DNA of 25,621 nucleotides from positions 1 through 25,621 of the forward strand of contig DATLIX010000117.1 of assembly GCA_035539215.1 (NCBI GenBank), written 5' to 3'. Positions 1 to 8,157 of the stretch are shown piece by piece (the stretch's first letter is position 1; each line of letters begins with the position of its first letter). Below the pieces are notes generated by a model that searched no databases, had not been told where the DNA came from, and saw only the letters and a list, made by a program, of their open reading frames with translations. The position numbers were made by a program, and so were the translations under genes. Source of the DNA: Dongia_B sp035539215. GTDB taxonomy: Bacteria > Pseudomonadota > Alphaproteobacteria > Dongiales > Dongiaceae.

Positions 1-1058
1 TGATCGGTATTGCCTTCGCGCATCCAGCCGATCAGCAAGGTATAGCTGACGGCCAGCACCACGGGGCCGACAAAGAGCCCGACGACACCGAAGCCGAGCA
101 GGCCACCGGCGACACCGGCGAAGATCAGCAGCAGCGGCAGATGCGCGCCGCGTTTGATCAGGATCGGGCGGATGACGTTATCGATACTGCCGACGAACAG
201 CGACCAGATGAGCAGCACTGTCGCCACTACGGTGTCCTCGTGCCAATAAAGCCAGGCGACCGAAAGTGCGAGCACTGGCACGGCGCCGATCTGGGCGATG
301 GCGAGGACCAGCATCACTGCCGTCAGGAAGGCGGCCAGGGGCACGCCGGCCAGATAGAGACCGATGCCACCCAGCAGGGTCTGGATAAGGGCGGTGACGA
401 TGACGCCCATGGCGACGGCGCGGACGGCTTGTCCGGCCAAGGCAACGGCCTGCTCGCCGGTGGCACCAGCCAATCGGTGCCCGAACCTGCGCACTGCCGC
501 GGCGACATGCTCGCCGCGATAATAGAGCAGGGCGGAGAGGATCACCGTTAGCAGCAGGTGAACGAAAAACAGCAGCAGCGTGCCGGCCTTGGAGATCAGC
601 CATTTGCCGACCGTGGCCGCCCAGGGTGCCGCATAATGGTAGAGGTCCTCCGGCGACAGGGCGGCGACCGCCTGCCATTCATCGGCGATCTTCGTGCCCA
701 CCATCGGGATATCGACAATCCAGTCGGGCGGCGCCGGAATACGCGAGACCGTGAGGTCATGCAACCGCTCGCCGAGCACGGCGGCATTGTTGACGATGGC
801 CGCCGCGACCAGTGCCATCGGAATGATGACGACCAGGATGAGGGCCGCCGTCATCACCAGCACGGCGAGGCCCCGCTTGTTCCACAGCCGCTCCTGCACG
901 CTCAGCATCAGCGGCCAGGTCGACACCACCAGCAGGGTCGCCCAGATCAGTGCCGGCAGGAAAGGACGCAGGATCCAGATGCTGCCGGCGATGAGCGCGC
1001 CGACGAACAGCACCGCGAGCATGTTCCGCACCAGGCCGCCCGAACGCTCCAGCTCCAT
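1..1058 (-). CDS. AI-2E/PerM (YdiK-type) family permease, 3' end cut by the window edge
   Basis: Reading the minus strand from the ATG at 1058 gives an uninterrupted frame of 352 codons that runs off the left edge. The protein is strongly hydrophobic. It opens with two N-terminal membrane segments (about residues 12-55) and a third near 62-90, followed by a soluble loop. It then has a run of C-terminal segments containing GxVxxALIQTLLGGIGLYLAGVP, a VGSIDNVIRPILI stretch and a GLLGFGVVGLFVGPVVLAV stretch. The IDNVIRPxLI and GxxGLFxGPV patterns are hallmarks of the AI-2E transporter/PerM family (inner membrane; substrates vary and are mostly unproven, so autoinducer export should not be assumed). 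Members are usually 340-380 aa, so only the tail is missing. The start has a weak upstream GGGGA. It is probably monocistronic; the next gene upstream, NDH-2, is also on the minus strand but separated by a hairpin. Confidence 0.85.
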   Translation of the reverse strand, partial: MELERSGGLVRNMLAVLFVGALIAGSIWILRPFLPALIWATLLVVSTWPLMLSVQERLWNKRGLAVLVMTAALILVVIIPMALVAAAIVNNAAVLGERLHDLTVSRIPAPPDWIVDIPMVGTKIADEWQAVAALSPEDLYHYAAPWAATVGKWLISKAGTLLLFFVHLLLTVILSALLYYRGEHVAAAVRRFGHRLAGATGEQAVALAGQAVRAVAMGVIVTALIQTLLGGIGLYLAGVPLAAFLTAVMLVLAIAQIGAVPVLALSVAWLYWHEDTVVATVLLIWSLFVGSIDNVIRPILIKRGAHLPLLLIFAGVAGGLLGFGVVGLFVGPVVLAVSYTLLIGWMREGNTD

Positions 1059-1159
1059 GGAATCCCCGCGTGACAGTGAAGGCGCTGCCGCCAATCCGAT
1101 ATCCGAGCCTAGTCTGGCGTTCCCGGAAAGAGAACCCTCTTTCGCGTCTGCTGGAATGA

Positions 1160-1186
1160 GGCCGGCTCCGTGATCGAGAGCCGGCC
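1160..1186 (-). terminator. Hairpin between NDH-2-like gene and permease
   Basis: A perfect 9-bp stem (GGCCGGCTC / GAGCCGGCC) with a 9-nt loop lies about 30 bp beyond the stop of the minus-strand flavoprotein gene. There is no clear T tract, so it may be a terminator or simply an RNA-stabilising hairpin. Confidence 0.45.
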
Positions 1187-1217
1187 CCTGGTTCAGAGGC
1201 GGTTCAGGCCGTCGCCC

Positions 1218-2423
1218 TCACGCCACGAGATTGGCCGGATCGGCGGCGGCGAAGATTTCCGCCCGGTCGGCGCGTGGTGGATAGATCCACACGCTGTTGA
1301 TCTGGTGCTTCAGCGTCTTCGCCTCCATGCCGCGCAGCTTCACCTCGCGATGCCAACCTTCGGTGAAGACCGCGCCCGAGGCGCCGAGATCGAGACAGGT
1401 CACGTATTTCGGCTGGCTGTAAGGCTGCGTCGGATGGCCGATCAGGTCGGCGGCGGCGTTATGCCCGGCATACCGGCCGAGGCTGATCGCATGCTGGCAG
1501 GACATCACCGCGTGATTGCCGATATCGTCGGTGGCGGCATAGGCGACATCGCCGGTGGCGAAGATGGTTGGCACGCCCTTGACCTGCAATGCAGGCGTCA
1601 CATGCAGGCGACCGAAGTTATCCCGCTCGGCCTCGATCTGCATGGTCAGGGCGCTGGCCTTGACGCCGGCCGTCCAGACCACCGTCTTCGCCGCGATGCG
1701 TTCGCCGGTCGAGGTGGTGAGGCCATCGGCGTCGATGCTCGTCACCGCCGCATTGACCCGCCACGCGATGCCGAGCTCGTTCAGCGCCTGCATGATCTCC
1801 GGACGTGGACCCGGCCCGAGATCGGGACCGATATCGGCATTGCGTTCGACGATGATCACCTTCACATCGGCCTTGTCGCCCAGGACCGAGCGCAGCCGCG
1901 CCGGCATTTCCGTCGCCGTCTCGATGCCGGTGAAGCCGCCGCCGGCGACGACCACCGTATTGCGGGCCGGGCTGTCCGGCAGGTTCTTCAGCGCGGCGAG
2001 ATGTGCTTCCAGTTTGCCGGCATTGGCCAGCGTATCGACATTGAAGCTGTATTCCTTGAGGCCGGGGATCGGCGGCTCCACCAGCTTGCTGCCGGTCGCC
2101 AGGACCAGGCGGTCGTAAGAGAGGGTGAAGCTCTTGCCGTCGGGACCGGTCGCCTCGACCTCATGCTTCGCCGGGCGGATATGTTGCACGCTGCCCTGGA
2201 TGTATTTGACGCCGGCCGCATCGAACACCTCCTTGAGCGGCGCCTGCATGGTGGTCGGATTGACTTCATAAAAGCGCGGCCGCACATGCAAGGCGGGTTC
2301 CGGGGCGATCAGGGCGATTTCCACCGCCTTTTCCTTCTTGGCCTGGTCCAGCAGACGCGCTGCGCTCAGGGCACTCCACATACCGGCGAAACCGGCACCG
2401 ATGATCAGGATACGCTGGGTCAT
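1218..2423 (-). CDS. Type II NADH dehydrogenase-like NAD(P)/FAD-dependent oxidoreductase
   Basis: The predicted 401-aa flavoprotein belongs to the pyridine nucleotide-disulfide oxidoreductase superfamily and resembles NDH-2 (NADH:quinone oxidoreductase, peripheral on the inner membrane, not proton-pumping). The first Rossmann motif GAGFAG is at residues 9-14 (FAD). A second, AGGGFTGIE, at about 160-168 binds NAD(P)H. The FATGDVA motif (288-294) is the usual second FAD contact. The later segment SCQHAISLGRYAGHN (308-322) sits where NDH-2 proteins carry their quinone-site glutamine motif. A longer reading from 2480 is possible, but the ATG at 2423 has a strong GAGGAG seven bases upstream and starts directly at the beta strand of the FAD domain, so I chose it. 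No C-terminal membrane anchor is evident. It could instead be a related soluble quinone or ferredoxin reductase; the electron acceptor cannot be read from sequence. Confidence 0.85.
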   Translation of the reverse strand: MTQRILIIGAGFAGMWSALSAARLLDQAKKEKAVEIALIAPEPALHVRPRFYEVNPTTMQAPLKEVFDAAGVKYIQGSVQHIRPAKHEVEATGPDGKSFTLSYDRLVLATGSKLVEPPIPGLKEYSFNVDTLANAGKLEAHLAALKNLPDSPARNTVVVAGGGFTGIETATEMPARLRSVLGDKADVKVIIVERNADIGPDLGPGPRPEIMQALNELGIAWRVNAAVTSIDADGLTTSTGERIAAKTVVWTAGVKASALTMQIEAERDNFGRLHVTPALQVKGVPTIFATGDVAYAATDDIGNHAVMSCQHAISLGRYAGHNAAADLIGHPTQPYSQPKYVTCLDLGASGAVFTEGWHREVKLRGMEAKTLKHQINSVWIYPPRADRAEIFAAADPANLVA

Positions 2424-2619
2424 TTCAAATCTCCTCAGGTTGAGTTCCGTTATTGACCGGGTAACGCGGTGCCGGCCCAAAGCTCGGCTGCTCCGGGATT
2501 CGACATGCGTGCCGGTGGTCTTTGCTGTTCATTCGTAGATCAGTTGGAAAGCGACGGATGTCCCCTCGTCTTCGTCTCTTGACGTCGGCTTCGGCTTTCA
2601 CCTGAGGCCGCGCTTCAAG

Positions 2620-2805
2620 TCATTCCTCGGTCAAACCATGCTTCTCGCGCCACTTCGGACCCGGACCGCGCATGTAGTGACGCGAAGGCTGGTACGGATG
2701 AAATAGACGCGCTACGCGCTTTTCCCATCGCTGTACCGCGAACTGAAACACGGCTGCTGGCGTTGAGAAGTCGGATGTTGCCTCTCCCATGGTGACGATC
2801 TTCAT
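2620..2805 (-). CDS. Small conserved protein of unknown function, copy 1 (61 aa)
   Basis: A 61-aa basic, aromatic-rich protein that I do not recognise. It starts MKIVTMGEA and ends in a conserved tail with the core YMRGPGPKW followed by EKHGL. A paralogue lies at 4689-4874; the two share the start, an AVxRWxxxxARLFxPYxP segment and the tail, which supports a real, selected gene. The ATG at 2805 has GGAGG seven bases upstream. No signal peptide, membrane segment or metal-binding motif is visible. It is transcribed divergently from the winged-helix/TPR regulator at 3065, with the 260-bp gap containing a block conserved in the second cassette. A role as target or partner of that regulator is inference from position only. 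Confidence 0.7.
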   Translation of the reverse strand: MKIVTMGEATSDFSTPAAVFQFAVQRWEKRVARLFHPYQPSRHYMRGPGPKWREKHGLTEE

Positions 2806-2806
2806 G

Positions 2807-2933
2807 ATTGTGCCTCCATCCCAGGTTGATGCAGGAAGGATGGATCAGATGGAGCCGGAAGACTTTCAAACGGCCCCGAATTTGCCTTGGGTTTTTGTCC
2901 AAAACTGTCCGCGATCGCGCTAGTATCGCCTGC
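2807..2933. promoter_or_regulatory. Conserved divergent intergenic block, copy 1
   Basis: This block between the small gene and regulator 1 is strongly similar to 4877-5003. It contains ribosome-binding sequence for the small gene, a GACTTTCAA motif (2861-2869), and a near-invariant core at 2877-2905. The core has nested inverted repeats: TTGG-N8-CCAA at 2887-2902 and GTTTT-N5-AAAAC at 2891-2905. A -10-like TAGTAT at 2921-2926 follows on the plus strand. The open reading frame across this block is not in frame with regulator 1 although it is in frame with regulator 2, so conservation is at DNA level. I infer a shared operator/promoter, probably bound by the regulators themselves. Confidence 0.6.
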
Positions 2934-3064
2934 AGACAGTTCCGTCGCTTCAAAGTCACCGCCGTTGCCCGGACAGGGGCCAGCTCGAGCACGTTAGCTC
3001 GCCTGCTTGAGCCCGCCCGCTTGGGCTCAGAGGCCTGTTCAGGGACAGGCAATCCGGAGGATAT

Positions 3065-4624
3065 GTGCGATACCAGTTTGAGGACTTTGTTCTCAATTCC
3101 GATCGGCGGGAGCTCGCCCGAGGGACCGAGACGATCGCGATGGGGCCACAGGTCTTTGACGTGCTGGCCTATCTCGTGCAAAACCGCGCGCGCGTCGTGA
3201 CCAAGGACGACCTGATCGATGTCGTCTGGGGCGGCCGGATCGCTTCGGAATCCACCCTGACCAGCCATATCAACGCGGTGCGCAAAGTAATCGGCGACAC
3301 CGGCGACGAACAACGCTTGGTCCGCACGATCGCGCGCAAGGGGTATCGGTTCGTGGGCGATGTGCGGGAGACCGCTGCATCGGAAAGGGTGGAAAGCGCC
3401 AAGCCCGATGGGACAGGCTTGCTAGTTCCCGATCGGCCATCCATCGCTGTCCTGCCATTCCTGAACCTGAGCGGCGACCCAAGCCAGGATTATTTTGTCG
3501 ACGGCGTGGTGGACGACATCATCTCGGCCTTGTCCCGCATGCGCTGGCTGTTTGTCATCGCGCGCAACTCAAGCTTCACCTACAAGGGACGAGCGGTCGA
3601 CGTGAAGCAGGTGGGCCGGGAACTCGGCGTGCGCTATTTGCTGGAAGGCAGCGTGCGCAAGGCGGCGAACCGGGTGCGGATCACCGGCCAGCTCGTCGAC
3701 GCCATCGCAGGAACGAGCCTCTGGTCGGAGCGCTTCGAAAGCACGCTCGACGATCTCTTCGACTTGCAGGACCAGATGACCACCAGCATCGTCGGCGCGC
3801 TGGCGCCGCATCTGGAGAGTGCGGAGATCGAGCGCGCCCGTCACAAGCCGACCGAAATCCTCGATGCCTACGACTATTACCTGCGCGGCATGTGGAATTT
3901 CCGCCAGGTTTCCAGGAGCGCGATCGACGAGGCCTTGGCGATGTTCCACGCGGCAATACAGCGCGATCCGGACTTCGCTTCGGCCCATGCCATGGCCGCC
4001 TGGTGCCACTCCTGGCGCAAGCTCAGCCGCTGGGTGACTGATCTTGAACGGGAGGTTGCGGAAGGTACGCGCCTTGCCCGCCGGGCCGTGGAATTGGGCA
4101 AGGACGACGCCGTCGCTCTGGCGGCGAGTGCGCATGCGCTGGCGCATTTGGCCCGCGATCTCGACAGCGGCATTGCCTTGCTCGACCGAGCGCTGGTTCT
4201 GGACCCGAATCTCGCGGCCGGATGGTATCTGGGCGGGTTTTTGAGAATCTGGCGCGGCGAGCCGGATGACGCGATCGGGCGGATCGCCCGGGGGATGCGT
4301 CTGAGCCCGCTCGGGCCGGACATGCAGCGGATGGAAGTGGGAACCGCAATGGCGCATCTACTGGCGGGTCGCCCGGACGACGCCTTGTCATGGGCGGAGA
4401 AGGCGTCGCGGCATATGTCGGACCACGCCTTTCCGATCAGCATCCTCGCTGCCTGCTATACGCGCGCTGGACGCCGCGATGAAGCCAAGCTGGTGACGCA
4501 GCAGCTTTGCCGGCTCGATCCGGCATTGAGGCTCTCCAACCTCGATGAATGGCTTCCGTTCCGGCGCCCCCAGGACCTCGATAACTTCGCCGATGCGTTG
4601 CGCGAGGCCGGTTTGCCGAAGTGA
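3065..4624 (+). CDS. Winged-helix (OmpR/CadC type) - TolB-like - TPR regulator, copy 1
   Basis: A 519-aa soluble protein. Residues 1-100 form a Trans_reg_C winged helix: the recognition-helix region SESTLTSHINAVRKVIGD (61-78) and the wing LVRTIARKGYRFVGDV (85-100) are canonical. Residues 124-250 match the TolB-like domain (COG5616 type): RPSIAVLPFLNLSGD, DYFVDGVVDDII, GRELGVRYLLEGSVRK. The rest is TPR, with repeats clear at about 287-317 and again through the C-terminal half, ending in an FRRPQDLDNFADALREAGLP tail shared with class III cyclase/TPR proteins. There is no cyclase domain and, unlike CadC, no membrane helix, so it should act in the cytoplasm as a DNA-binding protein with a TPR sensing or interaction part. 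The start is GTG at 3065 behind GGAGG (3056-3060); the overlapping ATG at 3063 is in a different frame. Its signal is unknown. Confidence 0.88.
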   Translation: MRYQFEDFVLNSDRRELARGTETIAMGPQVFDVLAYLVQNRARVVTKDDLIDVVWGGRIASESTLTSHINAVRKVIGDTGDEQRLVRTIARKGYRFVGDVRETAASERVESAKPDGTGLLVPDRPSIAVLPFLNLSGDPSQDYFVDGVVDDIISALSRMRWLFVIARNSSFTYKGRAVDVKQVGRELGVRYLLEGSVRKAANRVRITGQLVDAIAGTSLWSERFESTLDDLFDLQDQMTTSIVGALAPHLESAEIERARHKPTEILDAYDYYLRGMWNFRQVSRSAIDEALAMFHAAIQRDPDFASAHAMAAWCHSWRKLSRWVTDLEREVAEGTRLARRAVELGKDDAVALAASAHALAHLARDLDSGIALLDRALVLDPNLAAGWYLGGFLRIWRGEPDDAIGRIARGMRLSPLGPDMQRMEVGTAMAHLLAGRPDDALSWAEKASRHMSDHAFPISILAACYTRAGRRDEAKLVTQQLCRLDPALRLSNLDEWLPFRRPQDLDNFADALREAGLPK

Positions 4625-4688
4625 CCGGGAGGTGATTGCGGTCCCTGCGGCCGCGTGAGAATCCCCGCCCGACCGCAAAGGAGCGCTC

Positions 4689-4874
4689 TCAGAATGCGCG
4701 TTCAGACAGACCGTGCTTCTCGAACCACTTCGGGCCGGGCCCGCGCATGTAGTGAAGCTCAGGCCGATAGGGGTCAAATAGACGCGCCATCTGCCGCTGC
4801 CAGCGTCGCACCGCGGCACGAAACAGGGTTGCTGGCGATGAGGATGTTGCGGCTCCGCTGACGACGATCTTCAT
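4689..4874 (-). CDS. Small conserved protein of unknown function, copy 2 (61 aa)
   Basis: Paralogue of the 61-aa protein at 2620-2805, also divergent from a winged-helix/TPR regulator. It begins MKIVVSGAA, shows AVRRWQRQMARLFDPY in the middle, and shares the YMRGPGPKW-EKHGLS tail. The ATG at 4874 has GGAGGAG about five bases upstream. The N-terminal 15 residues diverge more than the rest, suggesting that the aromatic/basic C-terminal half carries the function. No recognised domain. Its stop lies 64 bp after the end of regulator 1, so the two cassettes sit back to back as a direct tandem duplication. Confidence 0.7.
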   Translation of the reverse strand: MKIVVSGAATSSSPATLFRAAVRRWQRQMARLFDPYRPELHYMRGPGPKWFEKHGLSERAF

Positions 4875-4876
4875 GG

Positions 4877-5003
4877 TCGCTCCTCCATCCGAGGTTGATG
4901 GGGGAAGGATGGACGGGACGGCGCCGCAAGACTTTCAATCGACCTCGAATTTGCCTTGGGTTTTTGTCCAAAACCGTCCGCGATCACGGTAGTATTGCCT
5001 GCC
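4877..5003. promoter_or_regulatory. Conserved divergent intergenic block, copy 2
   Basis: This is the second copy of the block at 2807-2933. The core (about 4945-4974) retains TTGG-N8-CCAA and GTTTT-N5-AAAAC, and the -10-like TAGTAT recurs at 4990-4995 with the same spacing from the core. Between the core and the regulator start the two copies lose similarity, so selection appears confined to the block. It is probably an operator/promoter for the divergent pair. Confidence 0.6.
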
Positions 5004-5098
5004 GGGAGGTTGCGCAGGGCGCCGCGCCCGCGCGAATATCTGTTTTTATCAATCACTTGTGGATGAACCGCATGGATGCTCACCCGCGCCCTGGAACG

Positions 5099-6661
5099 AT
5101 GAGATTTGTCTTCGGGGATCACGTGCTCGATTCAGATCGGCGGGAACTTATCCGCGGATCCGATGCGATCGCGGTGGGGCCGCAGGTCTTCGATCTGCTG
5201 ATGTATCTGCTGCGCAACCGCGAGCGCGTCGTGACCAAGGACGAGCTGATCGATGTCGTCTGGGGCGGTCGGATCGTCTCGGAATCCACCCTCACCAGTC
5301 ATATTAACGCGGTACGCAAGGCGATCGGAGACACCGGTGACGAACAGCGCCTGGTCCGCACGATCGCGCGCAAGGGCTATCGGTTCGTGGGCGACGTGCA
5401 GGAAGCCGATGTTTCGGGAAGCCCGGACCCGGCGAGGACCGATGACCCGGTCCCGTTGGTCCTCCCGGATCGGCCGTCCATTGCCGTCTTGCCGTTTCTC
5501 AATCTCAGCGGCGATCCTACCCAGGATTACTTCGTCGACGGCGTGGTCGAGGACATCATCTCCGCCTTGTCGCGCATCAGCTGGCTCTTCGTTATCGCCC
5601 GCAACTCGAGCTTCACCTATAAGGGCCGCGCGGTAGACGTGAAGCAGGTCGGCCGTGAACTGGGCGTGCGCTACGTTCTGGAAGGCAGCCTGCGCAAGGC
5701 CGCGAGCCGGGTGCGGATCACCGGGCAGCTTGTCGATGCGACGACGGGCGGAAGTCTGTGGTCGGAGCGTTTCGAGGGCAGGATGGACGACATTTTCGCG
5801 CTCCAGGACCAGATGACGGCAAATGTTGTCGGCGCGATCGCACCGCAGTTGGAACGCATCGAAATAGGACGCGCCAAGCAAAAGCCGACGGAAAGCCTGG
5901 ATGCCTACGATTACTATCTTCGCGCGATGACGAACTTGCATCAGGGGACAAGGGAGGCGATCGATGAGGCGCTTGTCCTGTTCTACAAGGCGATCGAGCT
6001 CGACGCGGAGTATGCGCCGGCATATGCGATGGCGGGATGGTGTCACTTCTGGCGCAAGATCAATGGCTGGATGAGTGATCGCGTGGCGGAGATCGCCGAG
6101 GGAACGGGATTGACCCATCGCGCGATGGAATTTGGCATGGAGGATGCCGTCGCCCTGACGCGTGCCGGCCATGCGCTCGCCCATCTCACCGGTGACCTTG
6201 ATACCGGTCTCGCCTTGCTCGACCGGGCAAAACTCCTCAATTCCAACCTGGCGGCTGCCTGGTTCCTCGGTGGGTTCGTTCGGGTCTGGCGCGGCGATCC
6301 GGATGGCGCGATTGAGCACTTCACCCAGGCGATGCGTCTCAGCCCGCTGGATCCGGAAATGTACCGCATGCAGGCCGGAATGGCTGTGGCGCACCTTTTC
6401 TCCGGTCGCTTCGATGAAGCCTCGTCATGGGCCGAGAAGGCGTGCCGCAGCCTGCCGAGCCTTCTCATGGCGGTCGCCATCTGCGCGGCCAGCCATGCGC
6501 TTGCCGGCCGGTCTGACCAGGCACAGCGCACGATGGAGCGACTGCGCCAGCTCGATCCGGCGCTTCGCATCTCCAGCCTGGCGGACTGGCTCCCGATCCG
6601 CCGGCCGCAAGACCTCTCCATCTTCTCGGACGGCCTGCGCCGGGCGGGATTGCCGGAGTAA
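5099..6661 (+). CDS. Winged-helix (OmpR/CadC type) - TolB-like - TPR regulator, copy 2
   Basis: A 520-aa paralogue of regulator 1, roughly two thirds identical by eye and collinear along its whole length. It has a winged helix in residues 1-100 (VSESTLTSHINAVRKAIGD recognition region), a TolB-like domain beginning at RPSIAVLPFLNLSGD, then TPRs and an IRRPQDLSIFSDGLRRAGLPE tail. The frame stays open back to 4895, but upstream residues come from the conserved promoter block. ATG 5099 matches the start of regulator 1 (MRF versus MRY) and gives the same length, so I chose it; ATG 5063 or 5072 cannot be excluded because no ribosome-binding site is strong. There is no membrane helix. Differences from copy 1 are spread out and concentrated in the linker at about 100-125 and in the TPR region, which would fit divergence of the sensed ligand or partner. 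Confidence 0.88.
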   Translation: MRFVFGDHVLDSDRRELIRGSDAIAVGPQVFDLLMYLLRNRERVVTKDELIDVVWGGRIVSESTLTSHINAVRKAIGDTGDEQRLVRTIARKGYRFVGDVQEADVSGSPDPARTDDPVPLVLPDRPSIAVLPFLNLSGDPTQDYFVDGVVEDIISALSRISWLFVIARNSSFTYKGRAVDVKQVGRELGVRYVLEGSLRKAASRVRITGQLVDATTGGSLWSERFEGRMDDIFALQDQMTANVVGAIAPQLERIEIGRAKQKPTESLDAYDYYLRAMTNLHQGTREAIDEALVLFYKAIELDAEYAPAYAMAGWCHFWRKINGWMSDRVAEIAEGTGLTHRAMEFGMEDAVALTRAGHALAHLTGDLDTGLALLDRAKLLNSNLAAAWFLGGFVRVWRGDPDGAIEHFTQAMRLSPLDPEMYRMQAGMAVAHLFSGRFDEASSWAEKACRSLPSLLMAVAICAASHALAGRSDQAQRTMERLRQLDPALRISSLADWLPIRRPQDLSIFSDGLRRAGLPE

Positions 6662-6773
6662 TCGCGGTTCGATTGCCTGCTTCCCCTCGCTGGAGCCGCC
6701 CGCGCGGCATGCAGACTGGGCAGGAAAGACTTGGCTCCGGACTGCTACTGCCGCCCGGATGAATATCCGCGAT

Positions 6774-6792
6774 TGTCGCTGTGGGGGCGACA
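6774..6792 (+). terminator. Possible hairpin after regulator 2
   Basis: TGTCGC / GCGACA, a 6-bp stem with a 7-nt loop, lies about 110 bp after the regulator 2 stop. There is no T tract. The rest of 6662-6955 shows no gene; it should contain the promoter for the oxidoreductase at 6956. Confidence 0.25.
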
Positions 6793-6955
6793 GTTCGTAT
6801 TCGATCGCCCGATTTATACGCCGAAGCAGATAAGCCAGTTTCCTTGATGACGTCACCGCGAACCAGCGGGTCGCAGCATTGATGAGTGGCATCGTCGCCG
6901 GTGTCAAAGAACCTCGTCCTCGCGGCCTGCTTTCAAACAGGAAAGTGAGCTGAAC

Positions 6956-8146
6956 ATGACTCAATCCTCATCGACCTCCAGCCCCGATCAAGTCGCCGAT
7001 ACTGACAGCTTCGAAGCGTCCACGGCACGTTTATTCGATCCTGTCAAATTGAGAACCCTGACGCTCAAGAACCGCATCGTCATGCCGGCGATGACCCGCA
7101 CCATGGCGTTAGATGGAGTTCCGGGCGTTGACAATGCCGCCTACTACAAGCGCCGGGCCGCTGGCGGTGTCGGCTTGATCATCACTGAAGGAACCTGGGT
7201 GCCGCACCCGGCCGCCGCGAATGAGGCCGATGTGCCGAAAATGTACGGCGAGGCATCGCTCGCCGGCTGGCGCGGCGTGGTCGATGCGGTCCACGCGGAA
7301 GCGACGCCGATTTTCGCCCAGCTCTGGCATGTCGGCCAGATGAAGCAGCACACGGTGGAAGGGCTTTATGCGCCGAAGGGCGAAGATCACGTGCCACCAC
7401 GCCGCATCGGCCCGTCCGGCCTCTTCGGCGGCATCGGCAAGCCGACAACCCTCGATGGGGAACCGGCAACCCAGGCCGATCTCGATTCTATCGTCGAAGC
7501 CTTCGGCAAGGCCGCGGCGAATGCGAAGAGCGTCGGCTTCGACGGCGTCGAGCTTCATGCCGCTCATGGCTACTTGTTTGACCAGTTCTTTTGGCCGGGT
7601 ACGAACCGCCGTACCGACCGATATGGCGGTTCCATGCGTAACCGGGTCCGCCTCGCGGTGGACGTCGTCACTGAGATACGCCGTCAGACTGGGTCGGATT
7701 TCCCGATCTCGGTGCGCATCTCCCAATGGAAGGTGCAGGATTTCAAGGCGAAGCTCTTCGAGACGCCCGCCGACATGGAGGAGTTCATGGCGCCGCTGGT
7801 TGATGCCGGCGTCGACGTCTTCCACCTGTCGCAGCGCCGCTTCTGGGAGACCGAATTCGGCACGGATCGCAATCTTGCGGCGTGGGCTCGGAAGATCTCC
7901 GGCAAGCCCGCGATCACCGTCGGATCGATCGGGATGACAGCGGAGCATATCGACACGCTGATGGGAGAGGCGAGCAACGTCGCCGGGATCGGCGTGTTAC
8001 TCGAAATGCTCAATCGGGGCGATTTTGATTTGGTCGCCGTCGGGCGTGGGCTCCTTGTCGATTCGGATTGGCCCAAGAAGGTTCGAGCGGGCCGCATCGA
8101 TGCGCTCTCCGCCTGGAATCCCGACGTCCTCAAGTCCCTTATCTGA
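6956..8146 (+). CDS. NADH:flavin oxidoreductase, Old Yellow Enzyme family
   Basis: A 396-aa FMN-dependent TIM-barrel ene-reductase. Family landmarks appear in order: LFDPVKLRTLTLKNRIVMPAMTR (26-48, FMN contacts), the GVGLIITEGT strand (71-80), AQLWHVGQ (121-128), GVELHAAHGYLFDQFFWPGTNRRTDRYGGS (197-226, with the substrate-anchoring His201 and His204), and a C-terminal phosphate-binding region around TVGSIG (321-326) and AVGRGLLVD (361-369). Such enzymes reduce activated C=C bonds of enones, nitro compounds or nitrate esters with NAD(P)H; the true substrate is unknown. The ATG at 6956 has AGGAAAGTGAG upstream. About 24 residues of low-complexity Ser/Asp-rich sequence precede the core, so a start nearer residue 25 is conceivable but lacks support. 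A hairpin (8181-8206) and an MFS remnant follow directly. Confidence 0.9.
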   Translation: MTQSSSTSSPDQVADTDSFEASTARLFDPVKLRTLTLKNRIVMPAMTRTMALDGVPGVDNAAYYKRRAAGGVGLIITEGTWVPHPAAANEADVPKMYGEASLAGWRGVVDAVHAEATPIFAQLWHVGQMKQHTVEGLYAPKGEDHVPPRRIGPSGLFGGIGKPTTLDGEPATQADLDSIVEAFGKAAANAKSVGFDGVELHAAHGYLFDQFFWPGTNRRTDRYGGSMRNRVRLAVDVVTEIRRQTGSDFPISVRISQWKVQDFKAKLFETPADMEEFMAPLVDAGVDVFHLSQRRFWETEFGTDRNLAAWARKISGKPAITVGSIGMTAEHIDTLMGEASNVAGIGVLLEMLNRGDFDLVAVGRGLLVDSDWPKKVRAGRIDALSAWNPDVLKSLI

Positions 8147-8157
8147 GAGCACGCTTT

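Noticed and set aside
1170..2456. 428-aa plus-strand open frame opposite the NDH-2-like gene
   Set aside because: Antisense shadow of a GC-rich gene; composition is His/Arg/Asp-rich with no domain, while the minus strand has clear Rossmann motifs.
4895..5098. N-terminal extension of regulator 2, and the similar upstream frame at 2808 in copy 1
   Set aside because: Both translate to similar peptides, but only copy 2 is in frame with the regulator; in copy 1 the frame ends separately at 3200. The similarity is explained by the conserved promoter block.
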